From Pseudomonadota bacterium (GTDB lineage Bacteria > Myxococcota_A > UBA9160 > SZUA-336): a DNA stretch of 44,651 bases. The notes under the pieces were generated by a model. The model was not told the origin of the DNA, did not search any database, and was given only the letters and a program-made list of their open reading frames with translations. Location of the stretch: contig QJZC01000045.1 in NCBI GenBank assembly GCA_003247575.1, positions 72,297 through 116,947 on the forward strand. The letters are read 5' to 3'. Shown here one piece after another: positions 17,983-25,836 of this stretch. Each line of letters opens with the position of its first letter. The first letter of the stretch is position 1. The translations under genes were made by a program, and so were the position numbers.

Positions 17983-19389
17983 TCAGTCGAAGCTGTAGAT
18001 CAGCTCGATGATTCCGAGATCGTTCGTCTCCTCTCCGCCATCGCTCGAATCGCGGAAGAAGCTGCAGTCGAGCTTGTCACAGTCCACCTGATCGCGACGA
18101 TACTCGACACGAGCCAGCAAACTCGGGGTCACCTGGTAGCCGAGGGTCAGGGTCGTACTCCAAGCATCGATCTCGTCGAAGCTGTTCCCCCCCACGAAGT
18201 TGGGATTGTTCGCCGAGAGAATGGTGTTGCCGGTGACCAGCCCCGAGAACCGCGAGCCCTGATCATCGTTCATGTATTCCCCACGGAAGGCCACGAACAT
18301 CTTCTCGCTCAGCTGCTGCTTGATGCCAGCAGCCAAACCGAAGAAATGCGGATCACTGCCGGCCGCACCACCGGGACCACCGCCATTGCTGTCTGAGCTC
18401 ACGTCGGTCTTGCCCCAGTCGATGTTCAGCCAGGCCGTGGTATCTTCCGACGGGCTGTACTGCAGGATCGCATCGTAGATCTGCGTCTGAACGCTGTTGT
18501 CCCCAGGGCGGGATCCTGCCGGTGTCGACAGGCTCGCTCGCGTCTCCCCCAAGGTCCCCACGTACGTACTGAGCGACGCGAACCAGGGGCCATCCTCCCA
18601 GGCGAGCTGGCCCAGGAAGCCCTTGTTGTCTCCCGTATCGAGCGTGTTGTTGAACCCGTTGACGAGCCCAGCCGACCAAGAGACTTCCTCGCTCAAGCTG
18701 CCGCTTGCGAGAAAGCCTGTGTGAAAGAGCGGAATCGCAAAGGTGAACAGAATCCCCTGGGTCACGTTCGGATTGTCGTTGCCGTCGATCAACTCGTAGC
18801 CGAGCAAGGTCTCGAACTTTCCGAACTTGAGCTCGATGTCGTTGTACTGATACGACAGGTAGGCTTGCTGAACGAAGAACTCCGTATCCGAGGTTCCGTC
18901 TGCGTTTCCCGAAGCCGCGCCATCCGGCGAGAGAGCCTTGAAGATCGATGCGTTCTGGCCGAACAGCAGATCGAACTGGAATCCCACGGACCCAGGCTCG
19001 GACAGCGGCTTACCCAGCTCGAGCTTGATGGCATCGAGCGAGAACTCGTTGTGATTGCAGTTGAACTGACACAACGTCTGACTGAACGTGTTGGTTGCAG
19101 GATTATTGAAACTATAGACATATGACGTGGCCACATGGCCACCGATCTCGATCGAGCTCAAGAAAGCGTCGAGTTCATCCCCCTGCGCTACGTCGGGTGC
19201 CTGATTTCTAAGCAATTCCCTTTGCGACTCGATGACAGACTCGCTCTCAGCCAAGCGCGCTTCCAGTGCGCGCAACCGATCCTCCATGGCGCGCAGTCGA
19301 TCGTCGCCTTCGTCACCAGCAAATGTGATCGAACTCAGTCCAAAAGAGGCGCACAGCAACGCTGCTAAGCCACTCCAGTTGCGTCTCAT
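17983..19389 (-). CDS. Outer-membrane beta-barrel porin, BBP2/OmpL-like
   Basis: A 468-residue protein. The ATG at 19389 is chosen because AGGAGGAG precedes it and it gives a proper signal peptide (RRNWSGLAALLCASFGLSSITFAG). Residues about 25-55 form a coiled coil (DRLRAMEDRLRALEARLAESE), then IEIGGHVATSYVYSFNNP opens a barrel with many alternating strands. It ends in IIELIYSFD, whose terminal aromatic residue is typical of outer-membrane barrels. This fits the putative beta-barrel porin-2 class. A consensus sigma-54 promoter lies 107 bases upstream, and glnB-glnA follow downstream, so a role in uptake of a nitrogen source under nitrogen limitation is a reasonable inference. The substrate is unknown. 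Confidence 0.82.
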   Translation of the reverse strand: MRRNWSGLAALLCASFGLSSITFAGDEGDDRLRAMEDRLRALEARLAESESVIESQRELLRNQAPDVAQGDELDAFLSSIEIGGHVATSYVYSFNNPATNTFSQTLCQFNCNHNEFSLDAIKLELGKPLSEPGSVGFQFDLLFGQNASIFKALSPDGAASGNADGTSDTEFFVQQAYLSYQYNDIELKFGKFETLLGYELIDGNDNPNVTQGILFTFAIPLFHTGFLASGSLSEEVSWSAGLVNGFNNTLDTGDNKGFLGQLAWEDGPWFASLSTYVGTLGETRASLSTPAGSRPGDNSVQTQIYDAILQYSPSEDTTAWLNIDWGKTDVSSDSNGGGPGGAAGSDPHFFGLAAGIKQQLSEKMFVAFRGEYMNDDQGSRFSGLVTGNTILSANNPNFVGGNSFDEIDAWSTTLTLGYQVTPSLLARVEYRRDQVDCDKLDCSFFRDSSDGGEETNDLGIIELIYSFD

Positions 19390-19438
19390 TCCCCTCTCCT
19401 CCTGTCGGTGCGCCAGCAAAGGCTGCGCGCGAACCGCA

Positions 19439-19459
19439 ACGGTGCGACGGTCGCACCGT
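19439..19459. promoter_or_regulatory. 9-bp dyad in the porin leader
   Basis: ACGGTGCGA-CGG-TCGCACCGT is a perfect inverted repeat with a three-base loop, lying between the sigma-54 promoter and the porin start. It could be a leader hairpin or an operator. Confidence 0.45.
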
Positions 19460-19495
19460 GCACCTTCCCCTCTCGGGGACGGCGCACACTCCATG

Positions 19496-19511
19496 AGCAA
19501 GGGGCGTGCCA
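19496..19511 (-). promoter_or_regulatory. Sigma-54 promoter of the porin gene
   Basis: On the minus strand the site reads TGGCACGCCCCTTGCT, an exact match to TGGCACGNNNNTTGCW. It sits just after the stop of the upstream 112-residue gene and 107 bases before the porin start, in the right orientation. Confidence 0.85.
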
Positions 19512-19521
19512 GGCTAGTGGC

Positions 19522-19860
19522 TCAGAGATAGCTTCCGATCGGCCTGACTTCTTCGCTCTCCATCTCCGGCTCGTCCTTCTCTCGTTCGGGGAAGGAGACG
19601 ATCGCGCGGACGTTCCCCCAAGGGATCAGAATCTGCGCCACGTAACGGTGCTTCCGGCGCTTCTCGGGAGGGATCAGGGTTCCGTCCTCATCGCGAATGG
19701 GAGTCTCTTCATAGCTCGGATTCTCCACCCAGAGTCCGATGTTGTCGAAGCCGACCACCCGGCAGTACTTGCTGTTGTCGTCGATCCCAAGGTTTCCGAG
19801 ACCCTTGGCAGAGTGAAAGAGCACCATGACCTTGCTCCCGACGACATCCCCGATATTCAT
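19522..19860 (-). CDS. Hypothetical protein, 112 aa
   Basis: I do not recognise the family. The ATG at 19860 overlaps the stop of the upstream transferase gene (ATGA), which fixes the start. Residues 1-50 look like a small beta-barrel (MNIGDVVGSKVMVLFHSA, then YCRVVGFDNIGLWVE), followed by RRKHRYVAQILIPWGNVRAIVSF and a Glu-rich tail. The alternation of strands with a WGNVRAIVSF closing strand is compatible with an SH3- or Sm-like fold. No TM segment is seen. Confidence 0.75.
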   Translation of the reverse strand: MNIGDVVGSKVMVLFHSAKGLGNLGIDDNSKYCRVVGFDNIGLWVENPSYEETPIRDEDGTLIPPEKRRKHRYVAQILIPWGNVRAIVSFPEREKDEPEMESEEVRPIGSYL

Positions 19861-20567
19861 GACTCTTCCTCCGCCAGCGAGGCATCCGCAGCCAGCGGAT
19901 CGAAAAGGCACTTCCGCAAGTTTGCAGCAAGCCAGCGGCAGGTCAGCGGAGCTTGCTCCGGCTTGGCTGTCGAAGCCAGCAGCTCGAGATCGGCCTGGGT
20001 ATCCACATCGTGATGCGGCTCGAGCAGCGCCACGCTCATGCCGAGCGCCTGAGCGTGCTCCAGGGTAGTGTCGAGGACGGATCCCGTGCTCAGCTCGAGA
20101 TCGAAGAGCTCGGGGGCAGGGCGCCGGAGACCAATCAGGTTGTACCCGCCATCGCGATCCGGACACAGAACCAGATCTGCGGATTCGAGCAGCTCGAACG
20201 CTTCACGGATCCGCTCGGGCGGCAAGGTGGGGCTGTCGGTGCCACGCAGGACGATGCGATCCGCACCCTCACTGGCGTGCTCTTCGAACAGGGCACGCAT
20301 GCGCTCGGCCAATCCAGCACCACGTTGCGGCCGCAGCCGGAAGCGGGGCGGAATGTGCGCGCGAAACCAGCCCTCGGCTTCTGCAGGAGCAAACCAAAGA
20401 AACAGTCCGCGACCAGGACGAACCTGGTGCTGCGCAACCGTGTCCAGAAGCATGGCTTCGTAGAGCTCGGCAGCCTCTGTCGGAGTGAGGGGCGGACTGA
20501 GTCGGGTCTTTACCTGGCCGGGCACGGGAGCCTTGGCGAAGAGGGCTAGCACCGAGCGATGCATCAT
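19857..20567 (-). CDS. TIGR04282 (DUF2064) family GT-A-like transferase
   Basis: A 236-residue protein of the group first described as radical-SAM/selenodomain-associated transferase 1. It has the nucleotide-sugar transferase start LALFAKAPVPGQVKTRLSPPLT, FLWFAP, RIVLRGTDSPTLPPE and the acceptor/metal region DLVLCPDRDGGYNLIGLRRP. Reaction and acceptor are unknown for the family. The gene starts ATGATG inside an 8-bp tandem repeat 12 bases after the ygfZ stop. The last ~35 residues are an extra Cys/Leu-containing tail. Confidence 0.85.
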   Translation of the reverse strand: MMHRSVLALFAKAPVPGQVKTRLSPPLTPTEAAELYEAMLLDTVAQHQVRPGRGLFLWFAPAEAEGWFRAHIPPRFRLRPQRGAGLAERMRALFEEHASEGADRIVLRGTDSPTLPPERIREAFELLESADLVLCPDRDGGYNLIGLRRPAPELFDLELSTGSVLDTTLEHAQALGMSVALLEPHHDVDTQADLELLASTAKPEQAPLTCRWLAANLRKCLFDPLAADASLAEEES

Positions 20568-20584
20568 CCCATCATCCCATCATT
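20562..20584. repeat. 8-bp tandem repeat across the ygfZ stop and next start
   Basis: Almost three copies of CATCATCC (20562-20569, 20570-20577, 20578-20584 partial). On the minus strand they give a series of GGGATGAT units that contains the ygfZ stop (20582-20580) and the ATGATG start of the TIGR04282 gene. Confidence 0.85.
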
Positions 20585-21551
20585 CAAACGCGGCGGTGCG
20601 AGCGAGTACCTCGCCAGAGCACTGATCGACACGAACCCGGGTTCCCGGCACTGCAGCTTCGATCGCGACATAACCGAGAGCCGCATAGCGAACCGCGTCC
20701 GCCTGCGCCCCCGAGCGGGCAGCAGCATCGACGACCGGGACTGCGCTCGTGATCATCCCCAGCCGCTCGCGCTCCTCGCCGGAGATGCTCGCAGAAGCCT
20801 CGACCGGCCCGTCGAATTCCATCTGCACCAGCAGCCGATTCACGGCACCACGCGAATGAATTCGCGCCACGATCTCTTGGCCGATGTAACACCCCTTCGA
20901 GAACGACACCGAACTGCGCTCCAAGCCCGCCTCGTGCGGAAAGTTCTTGTCGCTGACATCTACCCCGTAACGAGGAACACCCAACCGGACGTACAAGGCT
21001 TCACGCAGGTCGCTCGTTGGCTCCGAGAGCTCGAGGCTGCCGATCAGGGCATCGAGCATCACGCGCGGCCCGAAGCAGCGAACACCCAGGTCAGAGAGCG
21101 CCCCGCCGCCACACCACAAACGCCCCTCGGGATCGCGTTCGATCCAGTTGGGCTCGGGACAGGGCAATTCGCGCGCGCGAAGATGCGCACGCGCTCCCGG
21201 CCCCTCGATCGAACAGCCGATCCATTCGGCGGAACGATCCTCGAAGTCGACGTCGTCCGCGATCACATGCTTCTCGAGCACCTCGCGCACGCAGGCCGTC
21301 GTCGTATCGGCCGTGTCGAGCCACATCCGGTCGGGCTCGCGGAGCACATGCAACATGGAGAGCACGCGCCCCTTGCGGTTCAAGAGCAGGGCTGCACAAG
21401 CGCGGCCGGCTGCAAGGCCACGAATGTCATTGGACAACATCGCGTGCAGGAAGCGCTCCCGGTCTCCGCCGCGAACCTCGAGCCAACCCCGCTCAGGGTG
21501 GGTCAGGAGAACGCAAGGACTCCCGGCTATCCGTTCGAAAGAATCGGTCAT
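20580..21551 (-). CDS. ygfZ: YgfZ/GcvT-domain folate-binding protein
   Basis: YgfZ proteins bind tetrahydrofolate and support maturation of certain Fe-S enzymes such as MiaB. The 323-residue protein starts at the ATG at 21551, which overlaps the upstream gene's stop. It shows the GcvT-like N-terminus (GGDRERFLHAMLSNDIRGL), GVPRYGVDV, and the diagnostic KGCYIGQEIVARIHSRG with the conserved Cys. Longer open sequence upstream belongs to the overlapping gene and is not used. Confidence 0.92.
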   Translation of the reverse strand: MTDSFERIAGSPCVLLTHPERGWLEVRGGDRERFLHAMLSNDIRGLAAGRACAALLLNRKGRVLSMLHVLREPDRMWLDTADTTTACVREVLEKHVIADDVDFEDRSAEWIGCSIEGPGARAHLRARELPCPEPNWIERDPEGRLWCGGGALSDLGVRCFGPRVMLDALIGSLELSEPTSDLREALYVRLGVPRYGVDVSDKNFPHEAGLERSSVSFSKGCYIGQEIVARIHSRGAVNRLLVQMEFDGPVEASASISGEERERLGMITSAVPVVDAAARSGAQADAVRYAALGYVAIEAAVPGTRVRVDQCSGEVLARTAAFE

Positions 21552-22609
21552 GGCTGGTTCAGCATAGCGATCGCCGCGCGCTCGGTCTGCATCGATCGCC
21601 ATCGATCCCACATCTTCTCCGCAGCCGCCAGGTCGGCGTCGTTGTCGACATCGAGCGCCGCACCGCCGTAGCCGGTGATCACGGTGCGAAAGCGCGTGCG
21701 AAGGAGAGCTCCGATGCAGTGTTCGATCGTACGCAGGGACACGAAGCGCCGAACGAAGTCGGCCGCGCGCAAGTGCCCACGCCGATTCAGCACGCCAGAG
21801 ACGTGGAGCAGAAGGTAGGGAACCACGAACCACAGGTGGCGCAGCTCACGCACGAGCAGCTGGAAGACGAGCCGAATCGCGCTGCTCAGCTCCTTCTGGT
21901 ATCGGCTCTCGTACATGTTCTGGATGTAGTGCCGACTCTCCATGCGCAGCGGCTTGACGAGGTGCAGATTGTTCTGCCGAAAACGGCCTTCGGCAAGGTT
22001 GAAATAGGCCATCTCGATTCCCGGCTGCCCGTCGCGCGGCGCGTACGGGGCCATCGCGAGGTCCGGCGTCAGACCGAGCACGTAGTCGACGGACTGAGCC
22101 CTTGCAAGGCGCACGAATTCTTCGAGCTCCGCGGGCACCATCAGGGGAATGTCTGCGGGAACCACCAGAATGCTTCGGTCGGGGTCGACACCCCCCGAAG
22201 GCAGGGTCGCCAGAAACCCATGCCAGACGTTGTCGTAAAGAGTTGCACGCTGCGGCAGCACGTGGAGGACGCGTCCAGCCTGCGCAGCGAAAGCCAGCAT
22301 TCCACTCGCACGCAACAGCGACTGCAACCGCACCGAGTCTCCGACGATGAATACATCACCGAGGCTTGGAACCGCGAGGACGGATTCCAGCACGTGCTCG
22401 AGCATGGTGCGACCCGCAATCTCGACGAAGGCCTTGCTGCGCCCGGCCACGGATCGGCTATGACGACGATCTCCAGCCAGCAGCACGACGGGAACAGGGA
22501 GGCCGAACGTCGCGGAGGACCGAGCGACCAGACGGGACCCAACGGCGCCAGCCGTCGGCCCGGCCGCCACAGCGAGAGAATCGGAGGTTGCTTCGGCGTT
22601 CGGTTCCAC
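21548..22609 (-). CDS. MobA/IspD-like nucleotidyltransferase domain protein
   Basis: A 353-residue protein with a ~40-residue Ala/Ser-rich N-terminus and then a GT-A nucleotidyltransferase core: PVVLLAGDRRHSRSVAGRSKAFVEIAGRTMLEHVLESV, where the usual LAGGxGxRxG loop is altered to LAGDRRHSR, followed by SILVVPADIPLMVP (the metal-binding PxDxP-type strand). The C-terminal ~140 residues carry a hydrophobic stretch (LWFVVPYLLLHVSGVL) and an ITGYGGAALDVDNDADL end. That ending, with 'D-x-D-N-D-x-D', is typical of MobA-like proteins. Substrate unknown. It overlaps ygfZ by four bases. Confidence 0.78.
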   Translation of the reverse strand: MEPNAEATSDSLAVAAGPTAGAVGSRLVARSSATFGLPVPVVLLAGDRRHSRSVAGRSKAFVEIAGRTMLEHVLESVLAVPSLGDVFIVGDSVRLQSLLRASGMLAFAAQAGRVLHVLPQRATLYDNVWHGFLATLPSGGVDPDRSILVVPADIPLMVPAELEEFVRLARAQSVDYVLGLTPDLAMAPYAPRDGQPGIEMAYFNLAEGRFRQNNLHLVKPLRMESRHYIQNMYESRYQKELSSAIRLVFQLLVRELRHLWFVVPYLLLHVSGVLNRRGHLRAADFVRRFVSLRTIEHCIGALLRTRFRTVITGYGGAALDVDNDADLAAAEKMWDRWRSMQTERAAIAMLNQP

Positions 22610-22683
22610 AGAGCCCCGTTGAGACTAGATCCTGCGCGAACGAAGTCCACAGCCCGCACAAGCCTGCGGGGATGTTCCCGCAG

Positions 22684-22689
22684 AGTATA
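22684..22689 (-). promoter_or_regulatory. Possible -10 element before the nucleotidyltransferase
   Basis: TATACT on the minus strand, about 75 bases upstream of the start at 22609, differs by one base from TATAAT. No convincing -35 hexamer is found at the right spacing, so this is weak. Confidence 0.25.
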
Positions 22690-22800
22690 CCCAGAGATTC
22701 TAGCCAGAGCCGGAAGGGAGACCCCGCTGCGCAGGGGTTGCGACCCCTTCGGCAGAGCCCGGACGGCAGTCCGGCCGCATCCGGCATCCGCGCGAGTCGG

Positions 22801-23901
22801 CTACGCTTCTCCGAGCTCGTCGAGGAATCGATCCAAATAGCGTCGCGTACCGTCGGCGTCCAGCGGCCAGAGCGAGGCCTCCGGCCCGATCGCCGCATCG
22901 GTGTTGCGGCGATCGAAGGTCTTTCCACCGGCGAGGTAGGCCAAGAAGAAGCGCATCTGTTCCGCGAGTCGAGGCGCGTGCGGCCCGGCCGGACCCACGG
23001 CCGCACGAAAGCGGGGCCCGCCCAAGTCGAGACGCTCACTCAGAGTCGCCGCCACAGTGCCCAGCTCAGGGGCAGCGGCATTCGTCAGGTGAAAGATGTG
23101 CTCGAGGCTCCCCGATCGCGCGATGGCGACCGCATTCCGCGCCACCACATCGACCGGCACCATGTCGAGCGGCGCACCCGGATCGCCGGGTAGAAAGGTG
23201 CGCTCGAAGATCCGTCGGTGCCCGCGCCGCTCCAGCACGCGCTTGAAACGCAGCAACCGGTGTACGTAGCCATAGAATCCACTGTCGCTCCCACTCGCCG
23301 AGGCCGTCTTGCTATGGCCGATCACGATGCTCGGTCGCAAGATCCGGTAGGGCAGCCCGGACGCCGCGACCAGATTCTCGGCGACGATCTTCGAGCGCTC
23401 ATACACGTTGTTGACCGGCTCATCGTGCGGAACGAGCTGCTCCAGAATGTGCCCCCGACGGGTACCCGCCACGTACGCGGTGCTCATGTAGTTGAAGACC
23501 GACGCATCCAGGGCGCTTGCGAGTTCGAGCATCCGCTCCGTTCCGGCGACGTTCTGGTCCAGAATCTGCGGTGCCAGGTCATCCTCGTAGCGCAGGGTCG
23601 CGGCCACGTGCCAGACTTCTGCCCCACCGTCCAGCTCGATCGGCACCAGCCCGCAGCTCGGCCTCTCGAGATCTCCGCTGACGACTCGCACGCGCGATAG
23701 TGCGCGCTCGAGGAACTCTTCGTCTTCGGCGGCGCGCGCCGCCCGTCGGAGCGCCTTGCGCACCCGTCGGTCAGCCGTCTCGGCACCTTCGCGCGACCGC
23801 GCGACACAGACGATTCGACTCGACCGATCGCGCAAGAGCTCGAGCACCAATGCGGAACCGACGAATCCGGTCGCTCCGGTCACAAGATGGATGGGCTGCA
23901 T
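22801..23901 (-). CDS. Extended SDR-family NAD(P)-dependent reductase/epimerase-like protein
   Basis: A 366-residue protein. It has the Rossmann loop VTGATGFVGSALVLELL, a basic residue pair after strand 2 (CVARSREG) hinting at NADP, EVWHVAATLRYEDD, YMSTAYVAGTRRG and the catalytic YERSK (Y-x-x-x-K), with ILRPSIVIGHS after it. The pattern resembles the NAD_binding_4 (fatty acyl-CoA reductase-like) group more than sugar epimerases. Substrate unknown. It has about 190 bases before the next gene downstream, so it may be separately transcribed. Confidence 0.85.
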   Translation of the reverse strand: MQPIHLVTGATGFVGSALVLELLRDRSSRIVCVARSREGAETADRRVRKALRRAARAAEDEEFLERALSRVRVVSGDLERPSCGLVPIELDGGAEVWHVAATLRYEDDLAPQILDQNVAGTERMLELASALDASVFNYMSTAYVAGTRRGHILEQLVPHDEPVNNVYERSKIVAENLVAASGLPYRILRPSIVIGHSKTASASGSDSGFYGYVHRLLRFKRVLERRGHRRIFERTFLPGDPGAPLDMVPVDVVARNAVAIARSGSLEHIFHLTNAAAPELGTVAATLSERLDLGGPRFRAAVGPAGPHAPRLAEQMRFFLAYLAGGKTFDRRNTDAAIGPEASLWPLDADGTRRYLDRFLDELGEA

Positions 23902-24027
23902 GCGGGTGAGCGCTCCTCGGCGTTGGCCCCCGGGATTCTAACGCCTAACCGCAGTCCGCCAGCCGTGAGTTGCGCTACGAGATCCGATTGCACCTCAACG
24001 GAAGCCAGTGCGACCCGTTCACGCAGA

Positions 24028-24056
24028 CGCGGTGAGAGCTCGAGCTCTCACCCGCG
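24028..24056. terminator. 22-base perfect palindrome after the hypothetical gene
   Basis: GGTGAGAGCTCGAGCTCTCACC (24031-24052) is fully self-complementary and can extend by 3 bp with one bulged base. It begins 2 bases past the stop of the minus-strand gene at 24058. There is no T-tract; it could be a terminator hairpin or a protein site. Confidence 0.5.
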
Positions 24057-24057
24057 C

Positions 24058-24501
24058 TCAGCCTCCGTGCCGGCTCAAAGCCTCGCGCACGATCGCCACG
24101 AAGCCCTCGTGCAGGTACGAGCAGGTCGCCTCGGCACGCTTGAGCCGTTCCTGCCGGCGCGCCTGCTGCTGCTCACGCACTTCTCGCAGCAACCGATCGC
24201 CGCGGGTCATCTGCCCAGGATGCAGGTCTTCGTCCTCCAGGGCAGCGAACACTGCGGCCTCCTGGTATTCCGCCCTCAGTCGATCTCGCCGGCGAAGCGC
24301 CGAGGATAGAGAACGATCACAGCGCAGTATGCAGTCCGACAGGAAAGCATCCGATAGCGACTCCGCTCCCGGTACGATCGGCTTGGACTCTGTCCCGCCC
24401 TCACTCTGAAGATCCGTCGCGAGTTCGTAGGGTCGCACCCGCGGCGGTGCGGAGTGTGGGCCTCTCCGGCGTGGACTCTGCCGTTCACTTGTTGGGTACA
24501 T
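24058..24501 (-). CDS. Hypothetical protein, 147 aa
   Basis: I do not recognise it. The first ~40 residues are Pro/Arg-rich and may not be translated; an internal start cannot be excluded. Residues about 45-147 look like a helical, charged soluble domain (LSDAFLSDCILRCDRSLSSALRRRDRLRAEYQ, then LLREVREQQQARRQERLKRAEA), with a coiled-coil-like middle. No signal peptide or TM segment. It is followed by a perfect palindrome and is divergent from the two-TM gene at 24883. Confidence 0.5.
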   Translation of the reverse strand: MYPTSERQSPRRRGPHSAPPRVRPYELATDLQSEGGTESKPIVPGAESLSDAFLSDCILRCDRSLSSALRRRDRLRAEYQEAAVFAALEDEDLHPGQMTRGDRLLREVREQQQARRQERLKRAEATCSYLHEGFVAIVREALSRHGG

Positions 24502-24882
24502 CGGAACTCCTCGGACGAGCCTGGAAGCCGCCCTCTACCAACCGACTGCCTCGCGACGGGGCTCGACCGACGCCGGTCCCCGCCGCACAGACAACGGCAC
24601 CGAACCGACAACGGCGACCAATGCCGCGATCGATCGCTGCACCGGGATGTCCGGATCGGAGATCTCGGCGCTGCGATACGCTCGGATCTGCGATGCTGAC
24701 TCGTCCGCGGGCAACCTTTCGGAGAAGCAGCCTGTTTAGAAGAGACGGATCAGGCGGCGAATCGGATCAGAATGGATACAGCCGTCGATGGAAATCTTGG
24801 GCCTCACCCCTTGCCCGCCCGGGGCGCCCCGAACGAGCCTCGTTGCAGGCACCCCGTTCGCGCGCACGAGGAGAAGGAAGCG
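24502..24882. other. Intergenic region without a convincing gene
   Basis: 381 bases between divergent genes. An open plus-strand frame (24447-24890) is Arg/Pro/Ser-rich, overlaps the opposing gene and looks like a shadow. I see no clear promoter. Confidence 0.45.
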
Positions 24883-25665
24883 ATGGATGAGACCGCGGCA
24901 GCGGAAGATCGGACACCTCGGGATTGGCGAATCTGGTTTGGGCTCGGTCTATCCGTCCTCTGGCTGCTCTTGGGCGTGCTGTACATCGGAAGCTTCATCG
25001 GCTTCCGTTCGTTCCTCGAGCAAGGCGCCGCCGTGATCGGCGGCTTTCTCGAGGGTGGGTTCGCACCCCTCGCCTTCTTGTGGCTTGTGATCGGCTACTT
25101 CCTCCAGCAACGTGAGCTGGCCGAGAACACGCGCGCGATCCAAGCCCAGTACGCTGAGATGCGGCGCACCGCCGAGCAGGCGGAGATCCAGGCGCGGGCC
25201 ATCCAAGCGAACGAGCTCCATGCTCGCCAGGACACGTTCATAGAAATCGCTGCGATGGTGCAGCGCCAGCTCGGGGGCCTCGCCGGGATGATCTACGCCG
25301 CGGTCGCCGTACGCGTACATCCGAAGGAGGTATCCCCGGAACGCGTCGGCGAGATGTGGGGACGCGCGGTGGGGGACCACGAGCTGTTCAGCCGCTCGCT
25401 CCTTGGCCTCCACTTCGCCCAAGTCGCGGCGGGTGGATCCTCCAAGGAAATGTTCCTCGGAGACGAGCAGCGCCGCGCCTATGCCGACCGCTACATCTCG
25501 ATCTTCTCTAGACTTCTCGAGACGGCACGCGACTGCGACCCAGAAGGCATGATCTCCGAGGCAATTCTGGGAGGCTCCAACGGACTTCTATTTCAGATCC
25601 TTCGCGAACATCGCGACGGAATTCCGGCTCCAGACTACCAACCGATCCCAATCAACCGAAAATGA
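24883..25665 (+). CDS. Two-TM coiled-coil protein of unknown function
   Basis: 260 residues. The ATG at 24883 has GGAGAAGGAAG upstream; the open frame to 24772 has no better start. After a short acidic N-tail come two hydrophobic helices, about 15-38 (WFGLGLSVLWLLLGVLYIGSF) and about 57-76 (FAPLAFLWLVIGYFLQ), then a coiled coil (about 77-120, with QQRELAENTRAIQAQYAEMRR) and a soluble helical C-terminus. The order membrane hairpin, Gln-rich coiled coil, helical domain resembles that of some putative phage abortive-infection proteins, but I cannot assign it to that family. It is first in a plus-strand series to 29571. Confidence 0.7.
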   Translation: MDETAAAEDRTPRDWRIWFGLGLSVLWLLLGVLYIGSFIGFRSFLEQGAAVIGGFLEGGFAPLAFLWLVIGYFLQQRELAENTRAIQAQYAEMRRTAEQAEIQARAIQANELHARQDTFIEIAAMVQRQLGGLAGMIYAAVAVRVHPKEVSPERVGEMWGRAVGDHELFSRSLLGLHFAQVAAGGSSKEMFLGDEQRRAYADRYISIFSRLLETARDCDPEGMISEAILGGSNGLLFQILREHRDGIPAPDYQPIPINRK

Positions 25666-25836
25666 TCAAGAACGTCTGCCCGAGACCGCGTTACTATAGG
25701 CCAGATTCGTGACGCCATGTGCAACACTCGATCGGCGGCGCCGCTGAGGTGTGATGACCTACTTCGGAGGTGCGGACCGGTCGTCGTAGTGCACGGTCGC
25801 GGAGACCCGGTGGACCTAGACTTCAGAGAGCCCATA

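Noticed and set aside
24447..24890. 147-codon plus-strand frame
   Set aside because: Arg/Ser/Pro-rich, overlaps the opposing gene at 24058-24501 and runs into the start of the two-TM gene.
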